50,550 nucleotides of DNA from Treponema sp. (GTDB lineage: Bacteria; Spirochaetota; Spirochaetia; Treponematales; Treponemataceae). This document shows, piece after piece, positions 41,619 through 50,550 of this stretch. The translations under genes were made by a program, and so were the position numbers. How positions within the stretch are numbered: position 1 is the stretch's first letter; each line of letters opens with the position of its first letter. The notes below the pieces were generated by a model. That model made no database searches. It was not told where the DNA came from and worked only from the letters and a program-made list of their open reading frames with translations. The DNA lies in the NCBI GenBank assembly GCA_022510845.1, contig JAFLSR010000015.1:1-50550 (forward strand). Direction: 5' to 3'.

Positions 41619-44600
41619 GCGAGGTATTCGCGAATCGTGTCTATGAGCAAGACCGGATTTATTGGCTTGGAAAGGTGCGTGTTCATTCCCGCGTCCACGC
41701 ACTTTTGAATGTCTTCCATGAAGGCGTTTGCGGTGAGCGCGATAATCGGAATGCTCTTCGCGTCTTCGCGTTCTAGCGCGCGGATTTTTGTCGCCGATTC
41801 GATTCCGCCCATCACTGGCATCATCACATCCATCAAAATCAAGTCGAATGCGTTCGGCTCGCTTTGCGAGAATGTGTCCAGCGCGATTTGGCCGTCGCCC
41901 GCGATGGTGACCACCATTCCGTTTTTTTGCAGGATGCGCCGCGAGATTTCCTGATTGAGCGGATTGTCTTCCACAAGCAGGATTTTTTTGCCGTCGAGTT
42001 CAATTTTTTGTTCCGATTTGGATTTTTCGTCGGATTTTTCGGGCGCGGAATCATCGAGTTCTTCTAGGAATTCCATCGCGAGCGTGATTTTGAAAGTAGT
42101 GCCTTTGCCGGGCGCGGAATCGCATTCGATTGTGCCGTCCATCAACTTTACGAGGTTGTGCACGATGGAAAGTCCAAGCCCAGTTCCGACTTTGTTCACG
42201 GAATTCACATCCTGCGTAAAGGAGTCGAACATGACGAGTTGGAATTCTTTGGACATTCCGCTGCCGTTGTCTCTCACGATGATTTCCACGTTGAGCGTTT
42301 TTTCCGTGCGGTCGAGGATTTTCATAAGAAGTTCCACGCGGCCTTCGCTCGGCGTGAATTTGCTCGCGTTGGAAAGCAGGTTCATGATGATTTGCTGCAA
42401 ATGCAGGCGGTCGATGTTCACGAAAAAATTCTTGTAGTCGTGCGGATTTACATTGCAATAGAAATTTATGTTCTTCGCTTCGAACATCGGCACTGCCATC
42501 GTCGTGATGGCTTCCACAATTTCGCCGACGCTCTGGCGGCTTTTGTGGATTTCCATTTTGCCGCTTTCGATTTTCGCCATGTCGAGGATGTCGTTCAAAA
42601 GTCCAAGCATATATTTTGACGAGGATTTTATTTTTCGGATGTCTTCGCGCAATGCCTGCGGCTTGTCGATTTCGTCTTCGACCAGTTCCGCCATTCCGAT
42701 GATGCCGTTCATCGGCGTGCGCAAATCGTGGCTCATCCGCGAAAGGAAGTCGCTTTTGGATGCGTTCGCCTTCTTTGCCTGCTCGATTGCGTTTGAAAGC
42801 TTTTCGTTCTGCAATTTTTCAAAAAGCGTGATGTCCGTGATGTCGCGGCAGATGAACAAGATTATGCTTTGCGTGTTGTTCAGGTAATATGCGCGGATTT
42901 GTTTGATTGCCACGCGCAGGTTGTCGGAAACGATTTCGAAGGTGCAGTTCACGGCGAATTGGTCTCGGAGTTTTAGCAGGAGGTTTTTCAACTTGAAGAA
43001 TTCTTCTGTCGAGTTCCTGTCTTTGGGAGAAATCACGTCGTTCACGATTTCTTGGACGAGCGTGTCGTAGCTCATTTCTTCGTCTTTGGTTGAAATCCAG
43101 TCCACGTTGTTCGCCTTGTGAATCAGATGGCATTTCGCGCTGGAAAGGTCCAGCCACAAGATGTATTCGACTTCTTCGTCCAAGACGGAATCTTTGGAAA
43201 TGGACATGATTTTTTGTTCGGTGATGTCGCGCAGATAGAGGTTGGCTTCGACGCAAGTGGTGTAGGGGTTGAGGGAGATTTCCGTGTGCAGCAAATACCA
43301 TCGAATCGTTCCGTTGGCGAACGGGTAGCAAAAATCCCATTCGCGCGAGCGCGTGCCGTTCATAAACGAAGTGAGCAGTACTTTCCGATTGAGCACTTCC
43401 GGCAGCGCGGGGTTTTGTCCGTTGTTTGTCGTGATTCTCGTGAAAAGTTGCAGTTCGCTGTCCGCCGTACTGTCCTTTACCGCCAATTTCATTTCGGGAA
43501 TGTTTATCATTCGTTCCATTATGATGTTGTTGGTGAGATTCAGCCGGGTGTATGCGGGATAGGCTTTGTTCACGAACGCGCGGTACGACATTTCGCCTTC
43601 GTATTTTTCTTCTGCCAATTTTTGGTTTGTGATGTCAATCGCGGTGGCGATGGCGCGGATGGACTTGCCTTTGCGCTGATTCAAATTTTTGTAGACGATG
43701 TGTTTCCAGACGGTGTTCATAAGGTGTGTGTGCGCGTCTTCTTGCTGCAAAGGCAAATCGATGGAAACGGTGTCCTTGCCGCTTTTTATGTCGGAAATCA
43801 TTTTGTTGTAATGGCTGATGTATTCCAAAGGAATCATGCCTTGGTCAATCCAGCCTTCGATGATGTTTTCGGACGGAATGGATTTTTCTTCTGTTTCGCT
43901 GTCTTCCCTGAAATATTTGATTGTGTCGTTTTTGTCGGGATCCAAATCGCATTCCCAAAGAAGCGCGTCGCCCTGGCTTAGAACCATGTTCAATTTTACG
44001 CGCTCTTCGTTCAGGAATGTCTTCTGCAAATTGATTTTTCTTCTTGCAAAGATTATCACTATGATTATTGCCGCGAGCAAAATCAGGCTGAGCGGAAAGA
44101 ACAGCGACAAAAGAATTTGGCTTGTGCTTTTGGTCTGATTGTTGTTGATGAAAATCGTCTTTGAATTTAGAAGGTTGGGTTTGATTTTGAATTCTCGCAT
44201 TTGCTCAAAATCAAAAAAATAATTCGCCTGTGCTTGTATTTGGTCCGCGCTTACCGTGTGTTGAATCGGATTTTCAAAAAACGCTCCAAGCGCGCGCGCG
44301 ACGGAATTTCCCAATTCTTCGGTGGAAATGAAGTATCCGCCCAAAACGCCTTCGCCCAGTCCGATGTCGTGGCAAACGAAAATTGGATTTTCGGTGTTGC
44401 CCAAAATCGTGTCGAGAATGCGCCCCGAATCCAGGGCATTTTCGTTCAAGTCTTTTGGCGATGGCAAAAAAATTATCGGGTTTCTTCCAAGTTGCAAAAC
44501 ATATTCTTCGATTTGCATTTGGCTCATTTTTGAGACGTTCTTGAATTCCGAATCGATTCTGTATTTGTCTGATTGCGCTTCGCAAAGTTCGATTTGCTCG

Positions 44601-45103
44601 TCGGAACTGCCGATGAAGACGATTTTTTTCCTGTCGGGAAAAAGCGTCATCGCGAGTTTGATGTTTTCTTCAAGGAATATTTCATCTTTGATGATTTTTG
44701 TGTTCGGGATTTTTTCGGCATTGTCCAAGAAATTTTGGTCGTCCGTGCCGATGCAGACGAGCGGAATCTTTCCCAAAAAATCGGTTAGGTTTTTCTGCGA
44801 GAATTCCAAAGCCGAATTGCCGTCCAAAACCACCGCATCGAATTCAGAAATGTCCAAGAATTCAAAAGCATGTTCGTTTTGCCCGTCATGGAATCTTGAA
44901 TTGTGCAAGTTGTAGTCCAGCGACTGGTAATACAGATTGAAATTGTTCGGCAGCGCGTTTGAAATCGTGTAGAACTGGGAGTTCGCGATGCGCGAATTGC
45001 TTGTGGAAAAATACAGGATGTTCTTTTTGTCCGACTGAGTTGCCTGCGGAAATGCTATTGCAAAAAGAGAAATAAAGATAAAGAAGAATTTTTTGACGCA
45101 CAT
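41612..45103 (-). CDS. Hybrid sensor histidine kinase with periplasmic binding-type sensor
   Basis: 1163 aa. Signal segment (1-20), a periplasmic region of about 310 residues that resembles an ABC substrate-binding fold (NILYFSTSNSRIANS, IVFIGSSDEQIELC, GVLGGYFISTEELG), a membrane helix at about 335-360, several PAS-like regions (about 370-770), HisKA with the phospho-His in MSHDLRTPMNG near 789, a HATPase domain (NASKFTP, DNGSGMS, GTGLGLS) and a C-terminal receiver with Asp near 1090 (LILMDVMMP) and Lys in LSKP. It probably senses a small molecule outside the cytoplasm. It has no HPt domain of its own. The mRNA leader is predicted to be only about 4 nt. Confidence 0.92.
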   Translation of the reverse strand: MCVKKFFFIFISLFAIAFPQATQSDKKNILYFSTSNSRIANSQFYTISNALPNNFNLYYQSLDYNLHNSRFHDGQNEHAFEFLDISEFDAVVLDGNSALEFSQKNLTDFLGKIPLVCIGTDDQNFLDNAEKIPNTKIIKDEIFLEENIKLAMTLFPDRKKIVFIGSSDEQIELCEAQSDKYRIDSEFKNVSKMSQMQIEEYVLQLGRNPIIFLPSPKDLNENALDSGRILDTILGNTENPIFVCHDIGLGEGVLGGYFISTEELGNSVARALGAFFENPIQHTVSADQIQAQANYFFDFEQMREFKIKPNLLNSKTIFINNNQTKSTSQILLSLFFPLSLILLAAIIIVIIFARRKINLQKTFLNEERVKLNMVLSQGDALLWECDLDPDKNDTIKYFREDSETEEKSIPSENIIEGWIDQGMIPLEYISHYNKMISDIKSGKDTVSIDLPLQQEDAHTHLMNTVWKHIVYKNLNQRKGKSIRAIATAIDITNQKLAEEKYEGEMSYRAFVNKAYPAYTRLNLTNNIIMERMINIPEMKLAVKDSTADSELQLFTRITTNNGQNPALPEVLNRKVLLTSFMNGTRSREWDFCYPFANGTIRWYLLHTEISLNPYTTCVEANLYLRDITEQKIMSISKDSVLDEEVEYILWLDLSSAKCHLIHKANNVDWISTKDEEMSYDTLVQEIVNDVISPKDRNSTEEFFKLKNLLLKLRDQFAVNCTFEIVSDNLRVAIKQIRAYYLNNTQSIILFICRDITDITLFEKLQNEKLSNAIEQAKKANASKSDFLSRMSHDLRTPMNGIIGMAELVEDEIDKPQALREDIRKIKSSSKYMLGLLNDILDMAKIESGKMEIHKSRQSVGEIVEAITTMAVPMFEAKNINFYCNVNPHDYKNFFVNIDRLHLQQIIMNLLSNASKFTPSEGRVELLMKILDRTEKTLNVEIIVRDNGSGMSKEFQLVMFDSFTQDVNSVNKVGTGLGLSIVHNLVKLMDGTIECDSAPGKGTTFKITLAMEFLEELDDSAPEKSDEKSKSEQKIELDGKKILLVEDNPLNQEISRRILQKNGMVVTIAGDGQIALDTFSQSEPNAFDLILMDVMMPVMGGIESATKIRALEREDAKSIPIIALTANAFMEDIQKCVDAGMNTHLSKPINPVLLIDTIREYLAK

Positions 45104-45114
45104 TTTTGAATAAT

Positions 45115-45143
45115 ATTATAGCACGAAACTCACAATAATGCAA
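45115..45143 (-). promoter_or_regulatory. Kinase promoter, near-leaderless
   Basis: TTGCAT (45143-45138), 17-bp spacer, TATAAT (45120-45115), 11 nt to the ATG. No Shine-Dalgarno site. Confidence 0.7.
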
Positions 45144-45184
45144 TTTTATTTTTTGCGCTTGGAAGTTGTTTGCATTTTATTTTT

Positions 45185-46591
45185 TTAGTATTCGAATTCG
45201 GGTTTGGAAAAAAATTCCATCTGCTCGCCTGTGGCTGGATGCGCGAAGTTCAAGTACGATGCGTGCAGCAGAAGCCTGCCGCCTTGCACTTCCGTGCCGT
45301 AAAGATTGTCGCCAACTATCGGCGCGTTTAGTCCAAGCGGGCTTGCGGCGGCAAAGCGCAATTGGTGCGTGCGCCCGGTGAGTGGTTCAAAGCACACCGT
45401 GGTAACGGCGCGTCCGTTCGAGCCGTGTGCGCCGCGCATATTCCAAATGCGCTCGCGTTTCCACAAAGTGACGGCGAGTTTTCCATATATTTCGTCTTGA
45501 ATTTGATGCGGACGGTTTTCAATGTCTACGCGGTGGCGGATTTCCAACCGTCCGTTTTTTGTGGCGCGTGTAATTCCGAGCGTTTCGTTTTGCGGGATGC
45601 CGTCCAAAACGGCGATGTAGTTTTTTCGGACTTTGCCGAGCGCGAATTGCTCCGAAAGATTTTTGTGGCTTTGTGAATCGAACGCCAAAACCATAAGTCC
45701 GCTCGTGTCCATGTCGAGGCGGTGCACGGAAGGCTGCGCGAGTGTCTTTGGAAAAAGTTGCTGCATTCGGCGCACAACGCAATCTTGTTTTTCTGCGCCC
45801 CTCCCCGGAACGGAAAGCAAGCCGCTCGGCTTTTCTACTACCAAGATATTTTCGTCGCGGTAAATTATTTTTAGTCCCAAAATCGCAGGCAAAATTATTC
45901 CGCATTTTTCATCGCACGGATTTTCAAATTGCGCCTCGCAATTTTTTTGCGTGTCGTCTCCGTTCCAAAAAAATTCTTCAAGGCTTATCGGAGTCAATTT
46001 TTTTTCGAAAGCATAACTCAACAATTTGGGGGCGCAACAATCGCCCGTGCCGGTCGGAATAAAAAAACTTTGCTTTTCATCGCGTTCCGCTTTTTCGCGC
46101 GTCTTGTTCGTTTCCGAATTTTCAGATTGCCTAAAACTTGCGTACATTTTTTCTTTTACGATGTCGCTGAAATTTCTTGCAATTCCGTCGGCACAAAAAA
46201 AATTATAAAGCGCGTAAATGCGACGCAAGGTTTCGTTGCAAAGTTTTATTCGCGTTTTTTTTCGCGCGGATTTTTGTTCGAAAGTTTCGCCTTCCGGTGC
46301 GACGGAAAGTTCGTGGATTTTTTTGTCGTTGATGGAAATTGCCGCGTTGTATTTTTCTTCGTCAAAAAGCGGCGGAACAAAGCCCGCGACATTCCATTTG
46401 CCTGCAAGCGCGCCGGAAAAAGCGCGAAGAACTATTTGCGTGCCTTTTTCGTCAAGGCAGACAAGCGCGCCGAACATTCCTTTGAAACGGTAGAATTCCT
46501 GATTGCCGCAAAGCGATTTTTTTTGCTCAAGTTCGCGTAGCATTTCAAGACAGATTTTTCGCGCGGCAGATTTTTCGAACGGCGGGAACAC
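45185..46591 (-). CDS. RluA family pseudouridine synthase with long N-terminal extension
   Basis: 468 aa. The C-terminal half is an RluA-type catalytic domain: ILVVEKPSGLLSVPG, the catalytic Asp in HRLDMDTSG, and LTGRTHQLR. The first 210 residues form a domain seen in long members of this family (GMFGALVCLDEKG, AFSGALAGKW, VAGFVPPLFDEEKY, and TGTGDCCAPKLL). It modifies uridines in rRNA or tRNA; the exact site is not predictable. The start is GTG, 5 nt after the rpiA stop, as last gene of the four-gene operon. Confidence 0.9.
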   Translation of the reverse strand: MFPPFEKSAARKICLEMLRELEQKKSLCGNQEFYRFKGMFGALVCLDEKGTQIVLRAFSGALAGKWNVAGFVPPLFDEEKYNAAISINDKKIHELSVAPEGETFEQKSARKKTRIKLCNETLRRIYALYNFFCADGIARNFSDIVKEKMYASFRQSENSETNKTREKAERDEKQSFFIPTGTGDCCAPKLLSYAFEKKLTPISLEEFFWNGDDTQKNCEAQFENPCDEKCGIILPAILGLKIIYRDENILVVEKPSGLLSVPGRGAEKQDCVVRRMQQLFPKTLAQPSVHRLDMDTSGLMVLAFDSQSHKNLSEQFALGKVRKNYIAVLDGIPQNETLGITRATKNGRLEIRHRVDIENRPHQIQDEIYGKLAVTLWKRERIWNMRGAHGSNGRAVTTVCFEPLTGRTHQLRFAAASPLGLNAPIVGDNLYGTEVQGGRLLLHASYLNFAHPATGEQMEFFSKPEFEY

Positions 46592-46596
46592 GGCTT

Positions 46597-47334
46597 TTAT
46601 TTTGCCTTGACATTCATCGCGCGTTGGATGACTTTGCCTTTTTCGTCAGCCACAAAAACAATCGGCTTTTTGCGCGTGAAAAATCCATTTTCCACCACGC
46701 CTGGAATCGCGTTGATTTTCTTTTCCATCGCGGCTGGGTTCACGCCTTTTTTCCAAAGCACGTCGAGCAATTGGTTTCCGTTGTCGGTGATGACAGGCCC
46801 TGCCTTTTTGATTCCTTGGCGCAATGTGCATTCGCCTCCGAGTTTTGCGATTGCGTTTGTGACTGGCACTCGCGCTTCTTCAATGATTTCCACGGGGAGG
46901 GGGAATTTCGTTCCGAGCGTTTTTACGACTTTCGATGAGTCCGCAATCACGACAAAAATCTTGGAATTGTACGCGACGATTTTTTCGCGGAGCAATGCCG
47001 CGCCCCCTCCTTTGATGACGCTGCCATCGGGGGCGATTTCGTCTGCGCCATCGATTGCCAAATCGAGCCTTCCGCCAATCGCGCGGTCATTCATCGAATA
47101 AACCGGAATGCCCAAGTCGGCGCAGAGATTCGCCGTTTGGAAACTCGTCACCACGGCGCGGATGTTTTTCAGACTGCCGCATTCGATTTGCTCTGCAAGC
47201 CTGCGCACGGCAGGCATCGCGGTAGAGCCTGTGCCAAGCCCGATTTTCATTCCGCTGAAAATTTTTTTCTGTTCGATGAGCAAGTCAATCGCAGTCCGCG
47301 CAACCAGTTCCTTTTGTTCCTGCTGACTAAGCAT
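46597..47334 (-). CDS. rpiA: Ribose-5-phosphate isomerase A
   Basis: 245 aa. Interconverts ribose 5-phosphate and ribulose 5-phosphate. Signatures GLGTGSTA, AIDGADEI and KGGGAALLREKI are intact. CAGGAG precedes the ATG at 47334, which overlaps the end of aroDE by 8 bp; an in-frame TTG six bases earlier is less likely. Confidence 0.96.
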   Translation of the reverse strand: MLSQQEQKELVARTAIDLLIEQKKIFSGMKIGLGTGSTAMPAVRRLAEQIECGSLKNIRAVVTSFQTANLCADLGIPVYSMNDRAIGGRLDLAIDGADEIAPDGSVIKGGGAALLREKIVAYNSKIFVVIADSSKVVKTLGTKFPLPVEIIEEARVPVTNAIAKLGGECTLRQGIKKAGPVITDNGNQLLDVLWKKGVNPAAMEKKINAIPGVVENGFFTRKKPIVFVADEKGKVIQRAMNVKAK

Positions 47335-48826
47335 AGTCAACTCCTGTAAATATCTTGAATTGCTCGTATGCCTGATACTTTAGCATTTCGCTTCCATTGC
47401 AAACTCTGCACCCCGCCATCATCGCGCGTTGCATAACCGGCGTGACTTCGGGCGTGTAAACGATGTCAAACAGAATTTCTTTTCCGCTGAATTTGTAGAA
47501 ATAAATCGGGTCGTTTTGAAGATTGCTCATTTCCGTGGCATTCATTCCCACCGAAGTTGTTTGGATTATCAAGTCGGAATATTTTTTCAGTTTGTCTAGC
47601 GAATCCGCGGTGAGCGATGCCGATTCAAAGCCAAAAAGGTCAGCCACTTGTTCGGCGCGGTAATGAGTGCGGTTGAAGACGCACGCCTTGCCTCCCAAAA
47701 TTTTTACGGCACAGGCGATTGCGCGGGATGCCCCTCCCGCCCCGATAATCGCGACCTTTTTACGGCGCAAATTTTTAAGCCCGGTAAATTCCAAAAGCGC
47801 CTTCGCGAATCCGGAAAAGTCGGTGTTGTAGCCGCACCATTCTCTGTTTTTCAAAAGAATCGTATTGCACGCGCCGATTTTCTTGACGTGCTCGTCCACT
47901 TCAAACAAATCGCTTATGACGGTTTCTTTGTGCGGCACGGTTATGGAAAGTCCGCGCATTCCGATTTCGTTCGCAAATTTGATTGTCTGATGGATGTCGG
48001 CAGATGGGAGGGGGATGTAGACCGCGTTCATCGAATGCACCTTGTAGCCCGCGTTGTGCAATTTCGGGCTGTCGGTTTTTTCAAGCGGCCATCCTGTCAC
48101 GCCGAAAATATCCGTGCGCTCGTTCAGTTTCCTGAAATTGTAAACATGGTCAAGCGTGAGCGGGTCGATGTGTCCGATGTTTTTGAGCGAATTCTTTCCT
48201 TCCGCCGCGGAAGTGTAGGTGAGGAACGAGTGCGTCTTGTGCGCGAGAATTCTTGAAACAATTCCCATTGAACCCATCGCGCACAAAATATGGTCGTAGT
48301 CCGAAAAGTTGCGCGTTTCGTAAAAAAGATTTCTCACGTCGTCAAGGCTCTTTGGCATAAATGCGATTTTCGGAATTTCGTAGCCAGTGCGTCGCATTTC
48401 GTTGCAGCGTTTTATGAAGCCGCTCACAGGCTCTTTCATATTGTGGTAACTTCGAATGATTCTCGTTCCGAACGCCATCGCCGCGTCTTCCAAATTCGAA
48501 ACGAAAAAATCGTTTTCAAAATCAACATATTGAAAATTGTTTTCTCTGTTCTGGTCATCTGCAAACGCCATCGCGTGCGCGAAAAGTATCGCCCGCGAAC
48601 TTTCGCCCGCTCGGTATGCTCCGCCATCGCTCAAACGGCGAATCGTCAGAATGCATGGAAGTTTCGCGAGCCTCGGAAATTTTCTGATGTGAAGCGATTC
48701 GTCTTCGTCAAGATAATCCGCGCGCAATTCCGCGATGTCGATGTAATTGCGATAGCGTTCCACTAGCGCGAGATTCTTTTCTATTGTGCTCTCCGTGAGC
48801 GTAAGACAAACTTTTGGGGTCTGCAT
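47327..48826 (-). CDS. aroDE: Fused 3-dehydroquinate dehydratase / shikimate dehydrogenase
   Basis: 499 aa catalysing two consecutive shikimate-pathway steps. Residues 1-235 are type I dehydroquinase: AELRADYL, the catalytic His region SYHNMKEP, the Schiff-base Lys in PKIAFMPKSLDD, and a loop TSAAEGKNS. Residues 245-499 are shikimate dehydrogenase: GVTGWPLEKTDSPKLHN, GLSITVPHKE (catalytic Lys), GACNTI, GYNTDFSGF and the NADP loop IIGAGGASRA. Such fusions are known from plants and some chlamydiae and spirochetes. Its ATG overlaps the PASTA gene stop by one base. Confidence 0.95.
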   Translation of the reverse strand: MQTPKVCLTLTESTIEKNLALVERYRNYIDIAELRADYLDEDESLHIRKFPRLAKLPCILTIRRLSDGGAYRAGESSRAILFAHAMAFADDQNRENNFQYVDFENDFFVSNLEDAAMAFGTRIIRSYHNMKEPVSGFIKRCNEMRRTGYEIPKIAFMPKSLDDVRNLFYETRNFSDYDHILCAMGSMGIVSRILAHKTHSFLTYTSAAEGKNSLKNIGHIDPLTLDHVYNFRKLNERTDIFGVTGWPLEKTDSPKLHNAGYKVHSMNAVYIPLPSADIHQTIKFANEIGMRGLSITVPHKETVISDLFEVDEHVKKIGACNTILLKNREWCGYNTDFSGFAKALLEFTGLKNLRRKKVAIIGAGGASRAIACAVKILGGKACVFNRTHYRAEQVADLFGFESASLTADSLDKLKKYSDLIIQTTSVGMNATEMSNLQNDPIYFYKFSGKEILFDIVYTPEVTPVMQRAMMAGCRVCNGSEMLKYQAYEQFKIFTGVDYA

Positions 48827-49899
48827 TATTGAACCGTATAACGCTCCTTCGTTTGATTGAGCACGTTGAGCGTCAGGACCGTTCCATGCGGCACAGAATA
48901 CGGAAGCGAGATGTTTCCGCCGATGTGGTTGAACGAAGCGATTGTGAATGGCGAGCCTTCTGGCGGATAAGCGTCAATCTTTACAGGAACTGCGATGGGG
49001 TAGTGCGAGATGTCCGATGAAAAAATTCCGTAGCTGACATTCGAAAAATTGTTCGTGCTCATTCCCGCAACTTCGGCTTCATTGCGCCCGCGCGTATTTT
49101 CTACAATCGTGTCGCCCGAAAAAACTGCGCCAGCCGCAGGCAATGCAATTTCCAGCGTAATCTGTGAAAATTCCGCGACACTGCTTTCCGCCGCAAGCGA
49201 TTGGCTCACGACAGTTCCGGCGGTTTCGCCAGCGTTCGCAATGTGACCATGAAAATCAAAAAGCAAATTCACTTTGCCCATTTCTTCCAAAATCTGCGAA
49301 ATGGTGCTGCCCAAAAAATTCGGAATTCTTACAAGCGATTCAGACGCGCCCTTTGAAACTACGAAATGCAATTCCACACCTTGCGTTATCGGCGTGCCTT
49401 CCGCCGGCTCTTGCTCCAAAATCGTTCCGATGGGAGAAGAGTCCAGTTTGAAAACTGGCTCCGCGATGGTGATGGGAGGTGCATCAACTCCGCCGTAAAG
49501 CATATCCAATTTTGTTTTTACAGTGTCGATATTCGTTCCGACATAATTTCCCAAATGGTCAATCACGACGCCCCGGCTGACGACGAGCGTAACCCTGCGA
49601 CCTGCCTTTACGATGCTTCCCGCGCTCGGCGATTGAGAAAGCACCTGTCCCGCTTCGCCCGGCAAATCACTGTAGCGCAGTTGGAGTTTCGGATACAGTT
49701 CCTTTCCCTGCATTTCCAAAAGCGCGCGCGTGAGACTTTTTCCAGTGACATTCGGAACTAAAACCTGCTCCTCGCCCTTGTTGGCAAAAAAGAAAACGGC
49801 AAGCGCGGAAAGCCCCATCAATATGAAAGTTGCAAGCGTGTACAAGACGAATGCCCGGATGTTCTTTTGCAACTCGCCTTGAATTTCATTTTTCGTCAT
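48826..49899 (-). CDS. Membrane-anchored PASTA-domain protein
   Basis: 357 aa. A short cytoplasmic N-terminus, one membrane helix (about 14-35) and three PASTA-like repeats outside (VLVPNVTGKSLTRALLEMQ, then two more, ending in LVVSRG, FVVSKG and LEIAL), followed by a Ser/Asn-rich tail. There is no kinase or transpeptidase domain, so it is a stand-alone PASTA protein that may bind cell-wall fragments. The ATG at 49899 follows GAGAGGA; the open frame continuing to 50001 runs into repeat DNA and is rejected. Confidence 0.9.
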   Translation of the reverse strand: MTKNEIQGELQKNIRAFVLYTLATFILMGLSALAVFFFANKGEEQVLVPNVTGKSLTRALLEMQGKELYPKLQLRYSDLPGEAGQVLSQSPSAGSIVKAGRRVTLVVSRGVVIDHLGNYVGTNIDTVKTKLDMLYGGVDAPPITIAEPVFKLDSSPIGTILEQEPAEGTPITQGVELHFVVSKGASESLVRIPNFLGSTISQILEEMGKVNLLFDFHGHIANAGETAGTVVSQSLAAESSVAEFSQITLEIALPAAGAVFSGDTIVENTRGRNEAEVAGMSTNNFSNVSYGIFSSDISHYPIAVPVKIDAYPPEGSPFTIASFNHIGGNISLPYSVPHGTVLTLNVLNQTKERYTVQ

Positions 49900-50165
49900 A
49901 AGATTCCTCTCTAAAAAATCGACACCGCAGGAAACTTCAGTTTCCGATGATGGCACTTTGTCCACGTTAAGAACTTGTCGCGATGCGGCAAAGCCAACCA
50001 ATCGAACTTTGTCCGCGATGTTTTACCTTGCGCCGCAACAAGTTGCTAACGAGTTTTGCAAAACGAAAACCCTCGATTGAAAACTCAAAGTTAAAATCAG
50101 CCGCGCAAGTTTTTAACTCGCCAACAAGCACAAAGTTTGTGCGGACGATTTTAAATATCGTAAAC
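49900..50165 (-). repeat. Long leader of the PASTA operon with dispersed-element parts
   Basis: On the minus strand CGGAAACTGAAGTTTCC (49926-49942) matches hairpin 2 of copy B. GCGCCGCAACAAGTTGC (50031-50047, plus strand) matches hairpin 1. The rest is rearranged relative to copies A and B. No gene is seen. Confidence 0.55.
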
Positions 50166-50194
50166 ATTCTACCAAAATTCACAGCGAATATCAA
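50166..50194 (-). promoter_or_regulatory. Promoter of the PASTA-aroDE-rpiA-rluA operon
   Basis: TTGATA (50194-50189), 17-bp spacer, TAGAAT (50171-50166). Leader about 260 nt. Confidence 0.65.
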
Positions 50195-50550
50195 TATTTT
50201 TCTGACAAAAAATATGCAGGAGAATGGCATTTTCCAAAAGCGTGGAAGTAGGGGAGTAAGCAGGCAATTCAAAGCCGCGTCAGCGGTGCGAAACCCTGCG
50301 TAAAAAAAATACTCCCTCCCATAGCCCGCACCCATCTCAGTCGGTAAATCATTAGAAAATCGCTATGTTTAAATTCTGCACAAAATGTCTAAATTTTGTC
50401 ATCAGGTAAAACCGCCTACTCGCGCAAAATCCGCCTCGACTTACCCCTCATCGCAAGGAAAATGCTGCACATTTTCCTTGCTTCCAAGTTTCATTTCGCG
50501 AGGCTCGCATTTTTATTCGCTTGCGCGAATAAAAAACACAAAAATTCGCG
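50195..50550. other. Right-edge intergenic DNA with two hairpins
   Basis: No supported gene. GCAAGGAAAATG/CATTTTCCTTGC (50453-50481) and TTTTTATTCGC/GCGAATAAAAA (50510-50535) are strong hairpins; the second is terminator-like on either strand. Confidence 0.6.

Overview
The window looks like a chromosomal segment of a host-associated, fibre-degrading Treponema-like spirochete. This is inferred from gene content: FN3-repeat lipoproteins beside a small outer-membrane protein, a fused AroD-AroE enzyme, an AICAR formyltransferase without the IMP cyclohydrolase domain, a lipoprotein GH10 xylanase, and a large hybrid histidine kinase with an orphan HPt protein elsewhere. No rRNA or tRNA gene was seen, and the species is not fixed by this sequence.

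Layout. 1-535: terminator and a 22-bp tandem palindrome array. 538-6841 (minus): an AT-rich two-gene unit, an SNF2-type helicase followed by a sacsin-like GHKL ATPase with a degenerate HNH-like zinc tail; this is the best candidate for an undescribed defence system. 6900-14526 (plus): gltB behind a leader with an intrinsic terminator, then pflB. 14689-21461: housekeeping and hypothetical genes (zinc protein, YraN, lipoprotein phosphodiesterase, AICAR formyltransferase, purD, HPt). 21544-29345: lipoprotein, cysE, a polar amino-acid ABC transporter (permease, ATPase, binding protein) that is split by a 1.56-kb segment carrying a xylanase, and a MATE exporter. 29559-31586: gatC and gatA. 31587-41568: an accessory region with a second 22-bp array, a G9 promoter tract, two FN3 lipoproteins, a toxin-antitoxin island between them, a small lipoprotein and an outer-membrane protein. 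41612-49899 (minus): hybrid kinase, then the operon PASTA protein - aroDE - rpiA - RluA-type synthase. 49900-50550: promoter and repeats.

Three themes run across the window. First, about ten genes have a well-formed -35/-10 promoter whose -10 box ends 6-11 nt before the ATG and no Shine-Dalgarno sequence, which predicts leaderless or nearly leaderless mRNAs; genes inside operons or behind long leaders have good Shine-Dalgarno sites instead. Second, the intergenic DNA carries several structured repeat families: 22-bp unit arrays, hairpins with shared loops but different stems, and a roughly 97-bp two-hairpin element with compensatory changes. Third, two gene insertions can be read from direct repeats: the xylanase inside the ABC operon (31-bp perfect repeat) and a BrnT toxin module behind the first FN3 gene (about 56-bp repeat, with a truncated antitoxin).
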